47,689 bases of DNA from an uncultured Chlorobiaceae bacterium (GTDB taxonomy: Bacteria > Bacteroidota > Chlorobiia > Chlorobiales > Chlorobiaceae). The stretch is taken from NCBI GenBank assembly GCA_903908555.1, contig CAIVSG010000171.1, positions 1 to 47,689 of the forward strand. The letters run 5' to 3'. A program made the position numbers and the translations under genes. Shown here one piece after another: positions 9,790 to 17,122 of this stretch (position 1 is its first letter; the number at the start of each line of letters is the position of its first letter). A model generated the notes under the pieces. It saw only the letters and a program-made list of their open reading frames with translations, was not told the origin of the DNA and did not search any database.

Positions 9790-10509
9790 ATGGAACTTGA
9801 TCCGACGGTGCGAAAAGAGCTGATACGGACCATAAGCAGCTCAATCAATCCCCGATTCCGATACCGACGGCGCATGAAAGTGCAGGCATGGGAAACTACA
9901 ATCATGTTTTCCTATCTGCTGAAAAGAGTGCTTGATTCGGCTGTGTCGTTACTTGCCCTCGTTATGCTGCTTCCTCTTTTTATTTTTACCGCTCTTGCTA
10001 TATGGATCGAAAACCCTGGGCCAGTGTTTTATGTTCAAATGCGTGTGGGCCTGAATGGCAAACATTTCAGGTTTTATAAATTCCGGTCCATGGTTATGAA
10101 TGCAGAGAAAATCAAACAGGAACTTGTGGCTTTTAATGAGTCGGGTGCTGGAGTGATTTTTAAAATGAAACAAGATCCGAGGATTACACGGGTGGGGAAA
10201 ATCATCCGTAAATTCAGTATTGATGAACTGCCTCAACTGATCAATGTGCTTAAGGGGGATATGAGCCTTGTCGGGCCAAGACCGCCTCTGCCCGGCGAAG
10301 TTGCGGAGTACACTCTGGATGAACGTAAGCGGCTGCATATTATCCCGGGCATAACCTGCCTGTGGCAGGTTAGCGGCAGAAGTGATATTCCCTTCACCGA
10401 TCAGGTACGACTCGACATGCAGTATATACAAAGTGCAAGTTTTCTAAATGACGTTATTCTGCTTTTAAAAACCATTCCTGCCGTTCTGACTGGCAGAGGA
10501 GCTTATTAA
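9790..10509 (+). CDS. Priming sugar-phosphate transferase (undecaprenyl-phosphate glycosyl-1-phosphate transferase)
   Basis: This 239-residue monotopic phosphoglycosyl transferase would start each repeat unit by moving a sugar-1-phosphate to undecaprenyl phosphate. After a basic N-terminus of about 40 residues comes one hydrophobic segment (about 45-70). The conserved PGPVFYVQ, FYKFRSM, DPRITRVGK, the Asp-Glu dyad in FSIDELPQLINV (Asp145-Glu146), GDMSLVGPRPPLPGE and PGITCLWQVSGR follow. All catalytic residues are intact. It is the short type (WbaP C-terminal or PglC-like) and lacks the extra membrane helices of WcaJ. An AGGAG at 9781-9785 supports the ATG start. The C-terminal domain of the protein at 10885 is a degenerate relative. 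Confidence 0.93.
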   Translation: MELDPTVRKELIRTISSSINPRFRYRRRMKVQAWETTIMFSYLLKRVLDSAVSLLALVMLLPLFIFTALAIWIENPGPVFYVQMRVGLNGKHFRFYKFRSMVMNAEKIKQELVAFNESGAGVIFKMKQDPRITRVGKIIRKFSIDELPQLINVLKGDMSLVGPRPPLPGEVAEYTLDERKRLHIIPGITCLWQVSGRSDIPFTDQVRLDMQYIQSASFLNDVILLLKTIPAVLTGRGAY

Positions 10510-10519
10510 ACAGAACATT

Positions 10520-10855
10520 ATGATCTTTCATGTAGACGCGTCAACCGGTAAAACACTTGGCATTGTTGATTTAAGCGGAAGGCTGGATGCGGCAAACAGC
10601 AGTGAGCTTTTGAAATCTTTTGCAGTGTGGCAGCAGCAAGCCAATATGTTTGTTTTTAACTGCACCAGGCTTGACATGATCGATAGCAGCGGACTGGGTG
10701 CTATAGTAGCCTGCCTGCGCAAAGCGCTTGAAAAAAACGGGGAGTTGAAACTGGCCGCTCTGAATCAGAAAGTTTCTATGGTATTTGAACTTACAAAGGC
10801 GAAAAAACTTTTTTCAATTTTTCCGGATACCGGCAGTGCGATACAATCATTCTGA
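10520..10855 (+). CDS. STAS-domain anti-sigma factor antagonist (first copy)
   Basis: This is a 111-residue single STAS domain of the SpoIIAA/RsbV type. The phosphorylation loop MIDSSGLGAI contains Ser56/Ser57, the site normally phosphorylated by an RsbW-type kinase and dephosphorylated by an RsbU/SpoIIE-type phosphatase. Both partner types are encoded within 4 kb (PP2C at 7351, kinase at 12623). It sits 10 bases after the priming transferase gene, so it is very likely co-expressed with polysaccharide genes. No sigma factor is present, so its downstream target is unknown. It may contact an assembly enzyme, but this is an inference from position. Confidence 0.9.
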   Translation: MIFHVDASTGKTLGIVDLSGRLDAANSSELLKSFAVWQQQANMFVFNCTRLDMIDSSGLGAIVACLRKALEKNGELKLAALNQKVSMVFELTKAKKLFSIFPDTGSAIQSF

Positions 10856-10884
10856 AACAGTTGACTGGAATTAAACACTGCTCC

Positions 10885-12282
10885 ATGAAAACGCTCATTA
10901 TCATCAAAGAGAAGGACTATGCATGGCTGCGACCGATTTTTACGGGTATTCATCCTTTGCTGGTTCCTATATGCAATAAACCTTTCATAGAGTTTCTTAT
11001 CGATTTTGCAATCCTTGCTGGAAGCGATGCCTTACGGATTTTGAGCGACGGGCCGCTCAGCGATGTTGAAGAATACTGCGATAACGGGAGCCGCTGGGGT
11101 ATTGCGATAAGCTATGGGAGTATTAAGAGCAGCGACGAGACTCTGTTGATCATGGAAAAAAACCATCGGTACTGCGCCGGTGAGAGAGTCCTCTTGATGA
11201 ACGGCTTTGTATTTATCGAGTATGACAAACAGCATAACTATACAGCGCTGTTTGCTGAGCTCCCTGATGGCGAGATCCTCGGCTGCAATAAAGGCAGCCT
11301 CAGTTTGAGAGGAACTCCCGGCGAGAGACCAAAAGTTGCAGGAGCACTCCCTTTATCGCTTGTGGAACTTGACTCTCTTGAGGTTTATTACCGTCTCTCG
11401 ATGGAAATTCTGAGCTTCGGTGAATCGCCATACGTCATACCCGGCTATAGCAACGAGGCTTACTGCCATATTGGACGAAATGTGGTCATAAGCAAAAGTG
11501 CTGAAATAAGAAAGCCTGTCATTATCGGTAATAATGTACAGATCATGGCGGACTCAATCATAGGGCCACTGGCAGTTATCGGCAGCAATGTCATTATTGA
11601 CAAGGCAAGCACCGTGACTGATAGTATAGTTTTAGAAAAAACCTATATCGGAGAACAGCTTGAAGTGCAAAACAGGATTGCTGCCGGAAATATTCTGATT
11701 GAACCGGAAAGTGGAATTTCCATTGCCATGGATGACCCTCATCTGTTAACCGGCATAAAAAAATCAGGGTCGGCAGAAATACTGTTTCAGTCGGTTGTTC
11801 ACCGTCTCTTCGCCTTGTTTTTGATAACCGTGCTCCTTATCCCTTTTCTTCTTCTGTCACCAATTCTGAAGTTTCAGCGAAAATGGAAAAAGAGTACCGG
11901 CAGCTATTATATAAATGATGCAGGAAAAACCCTGGCATTGACGACAACATCCATTAATCGTCAGAGTCTTCCTGGCTCAATTGCGGCAGCACTCTCTCTC
12001 GACCGTTTCGGCTTGCTTTTCAATGTTCTCAGCGGGCAGCTTGCCATTATCGGCAGCACTCCCATAGCGGCAAAAACTGATAACAGTGTTCCTCTCCTGG
12101 AAATGGGTTCATGGTACAAGGCGGGTGTGTTCAGTTACGCTGAAGCTGAGGAGTGGCCGGCAAATGGAGATGAGAGGGCAATAGTTGAACGTTATTTTGC
12201 AGTTCACGGTAATCCCCTGCTTGATATTGCCATGACGATAAAAGCATTTTTCAACCTGATTCACGAAATACATACACCATGA
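10885..12282 (+). CDS. Nucleotidyltransferase-like / beta-helix / sugar-transferase-like fusion, probably catalytically inactive
   Basis: This 465-residue protein has three parts. Residues 1-190 align with sugar nucleotidyltransferases (WLRPIFTG..., VPICNKPFIEF), but the GGxGTR signature is replaced by KEKDYAW and the Lys of the PKP motif is missing. Residues 200-290 are hexapeptide beta-helix repeats (VVISKSAEI, IIGNNVQIM, VIGSNVIID). After a hydrophobic segment (about 300-325), residues 325-465 resemble the sugar-phosphate transferase at 9790: LDRFGLLFNVLSGQLAIIG matches its DELPQLINVLKGDMSLVG. The essential Asp-Glu dyad is Asp373-Arg374 and KFRSM is absent. Both enzyme domains therefore look dead. 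The first in-frame start is a TTG at 10861; I prefer ATG 10885. Its stop overlaps the next STAS start (ATGA). A regulatory or scaffold role is inferred. Confidence 0.75.
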   Translation: MKTLIIIKEKDYAWLRPIFTGIHPLLVPICNKPFIEFLIDFAILAGSDALRILSDGPLSDVEEYCDNGSRWGIAISYGSIKSSDETLLIMEKNHRYCAGERVLLMNGFVFIEYDKQHNYTALFAELPDGEILGCNKGSLSLRGTPGERPKVAGALPLSLVELDSLEVYYRLSMEILSFGESPYVIPGYSNEAYCHIGRNVVISKSAEIRKPVIIGNNVQIMADSIIGPLAVIGSNVIIDKASTVTDSIVLEKTYIGEQLEVQNRIAAGNILIEPESGISIAMDDPHLLTGIKKSGSAEILFQSVVHRLFALFLITVLLIPFLLLSPILKFQRKWKKSTGSYYINDAGKTLALTTTSINRQSLPGSIAAALSLDRFGLLFNVLSGQLAIIGSTPIAAKTDNSVPLLEMGSWYKAGVFSYAEAEEWPANGDERAIVERYFAVHGNPLLDIAMTIKAFFNLIHEIHTP

Positions 12283-12626
12283 TTATCAAGGAAAATGTCT
12301 GTAACAACATCACGACCATCAACCTTTGGGGCACCCTTGATGCTACGACAGCTCCGACGTTGAGAAATTTCAAATCTGCGGCTGCACCGGCCGACCCTGT
12401 TGTGATCAATATGTCGGACGTTGATTTTCTTGACAGCAGCGGTCTTGGCGCTCTTGTTGGACTTACCAGAGAAAAAAGAGAACAGGGCGGAGAGGTAACT
12501 TTAGCATGCATGAACAACAAAGTCAGAAAAGTATTTGAGATCACACAGGTATACAGGCTGTTTGATATCTATGACGATGTTGAGGCCGCAACTATAAACG
12601 CTGAAAAAAAACAAACCCGCTTATGA
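12279..12626 (+). CDS. STAS-domain anti-sigma factor antagonist (second copy)
   Basis: This is a 115-residue STAS protein with the phosphorylation loop FLDSSGLGALVG (Ser53/Ser54). Its start overlaps the stop of the pseudoenzyme gene (ATGA), and its own stop overlaps the start of the RsbW-like kinase gene (ATGA). All three are therefore likely to be translationally coupled and made in similar amounts. It differs clearly from the STAS protein at 10520, so the two copies may have separate partners. The RsbW-like kinase is the expected phosphorylating enzyme and the PP2C protein at 7351 the expected phosphatase. Confidence 0.92.
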   Translation: MIIKENVCNNITTINLWGTLDATTAPTLRNFKSAAAPADPVVINMSDVDFLDSSGLGALVGLTREKREQGGEVTLACMNNKVRKVFEITQVYRLFDIYDDVEAATINAEKKQTRL

Positions 12627-13060
12627 TCGCCATGATCACTCTGCCTGCAGAGATACGTTTCGTCAGGCTTGCTTCGCTTACGGCATTGAAGGTTGCGGAG
12701 GTATTTTCGGACTCACTCAATACAAAACAGAGTGACGAAGGTTTCTGCCATGCGTTTGAGCTTTCCGTCAGTGAGGCATTCACGAACTCAGTCCGTTATG
12801 CTGTTCCATCGGGAGAGGATACCATGATCACGCTGAGCTTCAGTTCGGATAACAATAAGCTTACAGCAAGTATCAGTGACAGTAACCCTCCTTTTAACCC
12901 TGACCCCACACCCGTGGATATATCCAGTTATCCGGAAAGAGGTTTTGGACTTTTACTGATTCGTCAACTTATGGATAGTGTGACCTATACAAGGGATAAT
13001 GGCACAAACAGGATTTCTTTGACCAAACAAACTGACAGCGCACATAATCAGAGCCTATAA
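12623..13060 (+). CDS. RsbW/SpoIIAB-like anti-sigma serine kinase
   Basis: This is a 145-residue GHKL ATPase of the RsbW/SpoIIAB class (HATPase_c_2). The N-box SVSEAFTNSVRYA carries Glu51 and Asn55 for catalysis and Mg binding. The G1 box reads DSNPPF where DxGxPF is usual, so the glycine is Asn. The G2 box is ERGFGLLLIRQLMD. The kinase should phosphorylate a STAS serine, most likely that of the translationally coupled STAS protein at 12279. No sigma factor gene is near, so it may not act on sigma at all. The start is fixed by the ATGA overlap with the upstream stop. Confidence 0.88.
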   Translation: MIAMITLPAEIRFVRLASLTALKVAEVFSDSLNTKQSDEGFCHAFELSVSEAFTNSVRYAVPSGEDTMITLSFSSDNNKLTASISDSNPPFNPDPTPVDISSYPERGFGLLLIRQLMDSVTYTRDNGTNRISLTKQTDSAHNQSL

Positions 13061-13064
13061 CATA

Positions 13065-14360
13065 ATGAAGAATAAAAAGTTAAAGGTGCTGTTGATTATT
13101 GAGCAGTGTAATCCTGAATGGGCGTCGGTACCATTGGTAGGCTATTGCTTTTATGACTATATCAGCCAACTCGCTGAGACGACTCTTGTCACGCATGAAA
13201 GAAACCGGGCTGCCCTGGAAAAAACTCACCCGAATAGAGATATTACCTACATTTGTGAAAGTGCTTTTATCAAGAAATACTATGCTCTTGCTGAAAAGTT
13301 AAGTAAGCTGAAGGATAGAGTCATCTGGCCTTTATACCATATGCTGACATACCCCGTTTATGGGGAGTTTAATCGTCAGGTATACTCCAGGTTTAAGGAA
13401 TCTATTCTTGAAGGCCATTATGATATTGTTCACGCGATGACACCAATGATGCCTCGATATCCTGTAAAGGCGATAAAGGCATGTACATCTACGCCATTTA
13501 TTCTTGGACCGGTAAATGGAGGGGTTCCTTTTCCAAAAGGTTTTCAAAAAGTGGCTCGACAGGAATTCTCTGATTTTAACTTTCTTCGATCAATCGGTCG
13601 ATTTATTATTCCCGGCTATCGGGAAACCTATACAAAAGCTGACTACATTCTTGCCGGCTCTACGTATACCATGAATCTGGTTAAAGAGCTCTTTGATATT
13701 AAAAATGAGAAGATTGAGTTATTTTACGAGAACGGAATCGGAAGTTCATTTTTGAAGACAGAAGAGAGCGTTTCCGAGAGTATAACAAAAGAGAGTGGAG
13801 TGATTAACCTTCTCTTTGTCGGGCGGCTGGTCCCTTATAAAGGAACAGACATGCTGATTGAGGCAATAAGCAGGCTGGAACTCTCCACCCGGAAGAAAAT
13901 TGTTCTTACGATCGTTGGTGATGGATCGGAACGAAAAGCTCTAGAACAACTGGTTGAAAAGCATAAGCTTACTGCAATAATTGCTTTTACAGGTTGGGTT
14001 GATCAGAAGGATACGCTCCAATACTATAGCAATTCCAATATTTTCTGCTTTCCTTCTATCCGTGAATTTGGCGGAGCTGTAGTTTTAGAGGCGATGGCCA
14101 ATGGCCTTCCTTGTATTGTGGTTAATAACGGCGGCATTGGTGAGTATGTTACTGAAGAAACCGGCTTTAGAATTAATCCGGAGTCCAGGGAATTTGTTGT
14201 TCGGGAATTAACGGTGTGTATAGAGAAACTAGTCACTAATCCATTGTTGCGCAAGACTATGTCAATTAAAGCTATTCAGCGGGTAAAAGAGTTTACTTGG
14301 AGTGCCAAAGCTGAAGCAATTGTTCGTATTTACAATAAACAATTAATACATCGGGTTTGA
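13065..14360 (+). CDS. Glycosyltransferase, GT4 family
   Basis: This 431-residue cytosolic retaining glycosyltransferase has the two-domain GT-B fold. The C-terminal half shows the GT4 signature: NLLFVGRLVPYKG, a donor-binding VGDGSERKALE segment, and the EX7E-type site within FGGAVVLEAMANGLP. The N-terminal acceptor domain includes HAMTPMMPRYP and GPVNGGVPFP. It starts four bases after the RsbW-like gene, which ties the regulator genes to the polysaccharide operon. The donor and acceptor are not predictable. Confidence 0.88.
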   Translation: MKNKKLKVLLIIEQCNPEWASVPLVGYCFYDYISQLAETTLVTHERNRAALEKTHPNRDITYICESAFIKKYYALAEKLSKLKDRVIWPLYHMLTYPVYGEFNRQVYSRFKESILEGHYDIVHAMTPMMPRYPVKAIKACTSTPFILGPVNGGVPFPKGFQKVARQEFSDFNFLRSIGRFIIPGYRETYTKADYILAGSTYTMNLVKELFDIKNEKIELFYENGIGSSFLKTEESVSESITKESGVINLLFVGRLVPYKGTDMLIEAISRLELSTRKKIVLTIVGDGSERKALEQLVEKHKLTAIIAFTGWVDQKDTLQYYSNSNIFCFPSIREFGGAVVLEAMANGLPCIVVNNGGIGEYVTEETGFRINPESREFVVRELTVCIEKLVTNPLLRKTMSIKAIQRVKEFTWSAKAEAIVRIYNKQLIHRV

Positions 14361-14428
14361 ATCGGCTCAGGTTTTATGTGCTTTTCAAATGTGTTCGGTA
14401 AACCCTCATTAACTTCCTGGGGCATCTT

Positions 14429-15403
14429 ATGGTATCTGTTGTTATTGTAAGTTACAATACACGTGACATTCTTCGTAACTGTCTGGATGCACTGTTTGAA
14501 CACGGCGGTGGAGTTGAAATGGAGGTTTTTGTCGTGGACAACAATTCCCATGATGGTTCTGCGGATATGGTAAAAACCGACTTCCCTTCTGTTTTTGTGA
14601 TTGCAAACAATCAGAATCTTGGGTTTGCCGCAGCAAACAATCAGGCTTTTGTTCTCGCCAAAGGGAATTATATAATCCTCCTCAATCCAGACGCCTATAT
14701 CAGACCGCTATCCATTCAGAACTGCATCAAATTCATGGACGAGACACCGAAATGTGGACTTTGCGGAGGAAAAATCATTTCGCCTGCTGGTACTATTGAA
14801 CCATCAGCAAGACGCTTTCCGACAGCTCTTTCCAAATTTCTAGCTCTTTCGGGATTGCGTGGAAAATTTCCGCAGTCCCGACTTTTAAATTACTATGAAT
14901 TTGGTGGGTTTGCTTATACCAAACCTCTGGAGGTGGACTGGGTGCCGGGCACCTTCACCATCGTTCGCAAAGAGATGCTTGATGAAATAGGTCCTTTCGA
15001 TGAAAGGTTTTATATCTATTACGAAGAGACCGATCTCTGTATGAGAGCAAAAAAGGCTGGATGGACAATCTATTTCATTCCGGATGCTGAAGTTACGCAC
15101 ATCGGCGGTGCCAGCAGCAAAACACGAAAAGACAAATCATTTGACAATAAAGCTGCTCAAGTGCTTATCTTCAGGATGCGCAGTGAATGGCTTTATTACC
15201 GTAAAAACAAGGGGGGGGCCGGGCTTCTTTCCAGTGCTGGAGTTGAATTACTCTGGTATGCAGCCCGGTTCACCAAAAACCTTCTCTTCCCATTTGGTGA
15301 TGCCGGAAATAAACGTTCAGCAGCTGTTTCGATCATCAAACAAATAGTGACTTCACTTCAGGACACAAAATTCGGTAGCTTTTCACCTCCAATACCATGG
15401 TAA
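14429..15403 (+). CDS. Glycosyltransferase, GT2 family (rhamnosyltransferase-like)
   Basis: This 324-residue inverting GT-A glycosyltransferase resembles the WbbL-type rhamnosyltransferase group. It opens with VSVVIVSYNTRDIL, followed by the nucleotide-binding VVDNNSHDGS and a metal-binding region in LLNPDAYIRP. Then come GGKIISPAG, a GTFTIVRKEML acceptor segment and FDERFYIYYEETDL, which are typical of this subgroup. It would add one sugar to the lipid-linked repeat unit at the cytosolic membrane face. The rhamnose assignment is a family tendency only. Confidence 0.88.
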   Translation: MVSVVIVSYNTRDILRNCLDALFEHGGGVEMEVFVVDNNSHDGSADMVKTDFPSVFVIANNQNLGFAAANNQAFVLAKGNYIILLNPDAYIRPLSIQNCIKFMDETPKCGLCGGKIISPAGTIEPSARRFPTALSKFLALSGLRGKFPQSRLLNYYEFGGFAYTKPLEVDWVPGTFTIVRKEMLDEIGPFDERFYIYYEETDLCMRAKKAGWTIYFIPDAEVTHIGGASSKTRKDKSFDNKAAQVLIFRMRSEWLYYRKNKGGAGLLSSAGVELLWYAARFTKNLLFPFGDAGNKRSAAVSIIKQIVTSLQDTKFGSFSPPIPW

Positions 15404-15409
15404 AGCATC

Positions 15410-15922
15410 ATGAATCTTTTCCAAAACTTACGCGCTGATCTAGCGACTTATGAAGGAAAATGGGGCAGCCAAGGATTCTGGGTCATGATAGTCTATCGTT
15501 TTGGAAGGTGGCGCTACACTATCAAGAGCAGTTTAGTTCGTAAACCTTTTTCCCTGCTCTACAAACTACTTTACAAGATTGTTCAGATACTTACAGGTAT
15601 CGAACTTCCTTGTGAAGTTCCAGTTGGCAGAAATTTCAGAATTGACCATTTCGGGGATATCATTATCAGCGGATATGCAAGTTTCGGTGATAACTGCATT
15701 ATCCGAAACGGCGTCACCGTAGGATTAAAAAATATTTGTGAAAAAGCCGCACCGTGTTTCGGGAACAATATCAGCATTGGAGCTGGAGCAAAAATCCTTG
15801 GCAACATCTCAATCGGCAATAATGTTGATATCGGAGCCAATGCTGTAGTCCTGAAGCCAGTACCGGATAACTCCATTGCTGTTGGGATTCCGGCTAAAAT
15901 CATTACAAAAAGATCTGCTTAA
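15410..15922 (+). CDS. LbH O-acetyltransferase, serine acetyltransferase-like
   Basis: This is a 170-residue left-handed beta-helix transferase close to CysE. The N-terminal 60 residues are helical; hexapeptide repeats run from about 75 (VGRNFRIDHFGDIIISG, ISIGAGAKILGNI, NVDIGANAVVL) to a VGIPAKII cap. It lacks the long N-terminal region of true cysteine-pathway CysE (about 260 residues). In this context it more likely acetylates a sugar of the polysaccharide. A second protein of the same family lies at 24318. It starts six bases after the preceding gene. Confidence 0.85.
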   Translation: MNLFQNLRADLATYEGKWGSQGFWVMIVYRFGRWRYTIKSSLVRKPFSLLYKLLYKIVQILTGIELPCEVPVGRNFRIDHFGDIIISGYASFGDNCIIRNGVTVGLKNICEKAAPCFGNNISIGAGAKILGNISIGNNVDIGANAVVLKPVPDNSIAVGIPAKIITKRSA

Positions 15923-15939
15923 TCAACGTGCCGGATACC

Positions 15940-17070
15940 ATGTACAAATTTACTGAATACATTACCTGTAATCCGATTTTTCACTATGACCGCGTGGTTA
16001 AAGCCACGGTAATGTTTTTAATTGCATCTTGTTTTGTGTTGCTGGCATCCTGCAGCAGCATTTCTCCAAAGTCTTCACGAGTCCCCACGACACCAGAAAA
16101 AGATTTTAAGACGGAACTCCCAATAAAAACACAGGAATTTGCTACCGCCCAGAAAATTTATGCACTATCCCCTCATGACAACTACCTATACCGACTTGGA
16201 CCCGGAGATTTAGTCAGTATTCAAGTGTGGCACAGGCCGGAGCTTTCACTGGAAAACATCGTCGTCTCCCCCGACGGAATCATTGCAATTCCCAGAATCG
16301 GAAGTCTCAACGTTATGAACCATACTCAAGAAGAAACACAAAGTATGATATCATCAAAACTTGAAAATCTCTATATAAAACCTGAAGTTACCGTCAGAGT
16401 TAATGAATTTCACAACAATAAGGCTTTTGTTCTCGGCCGTGTCAGTAAACCTGGTGTCATCAATTTTCCTGGAAAAGGAACGCTTCTGGAAGCACTTGCT
16501 CTTGCTGGCGGCCTTCCAACAGATCAAGCTAAAGAGAGCGCGCTAACCAAATGCGCCATTATCCGGGGCAATGACACCGTTATCTGGATCGACTTGCAGG
16601 ATTTACTCAAAAACGGCAATATGGCATTGAACTCTCCGATCAGAAACAATGATGTGATCTATATTCCTGAAGCTACTGATGACCTGGTTTATGTTATGGG
16701 TGAGGTCGTTACACCGGGTGCCATTCAAATGAGAGGCGGGATGAATGTCCTCAAAGCTATCATGCTGGCAGGAGGAATGAACAAACAGGCTAATCCGGAA
16801 AAGGTATTCGTCATCAGGCAACAGAGTCTTAGAGGCGATGTTGTCCAGATCGATCTGAAAAACCTGCTTGAACGCGGTGACTTCAGCCAGAACTTTGCGC
16901 TTTTACCGAATGACATTGTCTATATCAGTCCTAGTGGAATGTCAAAATTCAACTATGCGCTTGAAAAGCTGCTCCCAACGCTTAATGTTCTTTCTCTCGG
17001 CACAACCATCGAGCAGCAAATCTGGGGTAAGGGAAGTACTACGGTTGTCTCCCCCACTTTCTCGAAATAG
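15940..17070 (+). CDS. Polysaccharide export outer-membrane lipoprotein, Wza-like
   Basis: This is an outer-membrane polysaccharide export protein of about 376 residues. A lipoprotein signal (FVLLASC, lipobox LASC) is followed by the polysaccharide export domain (YRLGPGDLVSIQVWHRPEL, SPDGIIAIPRIG) and two SLBB domains (AFVLGRVSKPGVINFPG and VYVMGEVVTPGAIQMRGG). Its role is to form the periplasm-spanning exit channel together with the Wzz/kinase-like protein at 20891. The start is uncertain: GTG 15928, ATG 15940, GTG 15994 and ATG 16012 are in frame. GTG 15994 gives the most compact signal peptide (MVKATV then the hydrophobic core). No strong ribosome binding site decides between them. Confidence 0.9.
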   Translation: MYKFTEYITCNPIFHYDRVVKATVMFLIASCFVLLASCSSISPKSSRVPTTPEKDFKTELPIKTQEFATAQKIYALSPHDNYLYRLGPGDLVSIQVWHRPELSLENIVVSPDGIIAIPRIGSLNVMNHTQEETQSMISSKLENLYIKPEVTVRVNEFHNNKAFVLGRVSKPGVINFPGKGTLLEALALAGGLPTDQAKESALTKCAIIRGNDTVIWIDLQDLLKNGNMALNSPIRNNDVIYIPEATDDLVYVMGEVVTPGAIQMRGGMNVLKAIMLAGGMNKQANPEKVFVIRQQSLRGDVVQIDLKNLLERGDFSQNFALLPNDIVYISPSGMSKFNYALEKLLPTLNVLSLGTTIEQQIWGKGSTTVVSPTFSK

Positions 17071-17122
17071 TATCAGGGATTGACAAAAGACCATACATCA
17101 ATATGTGACTAGTAAACTTACC

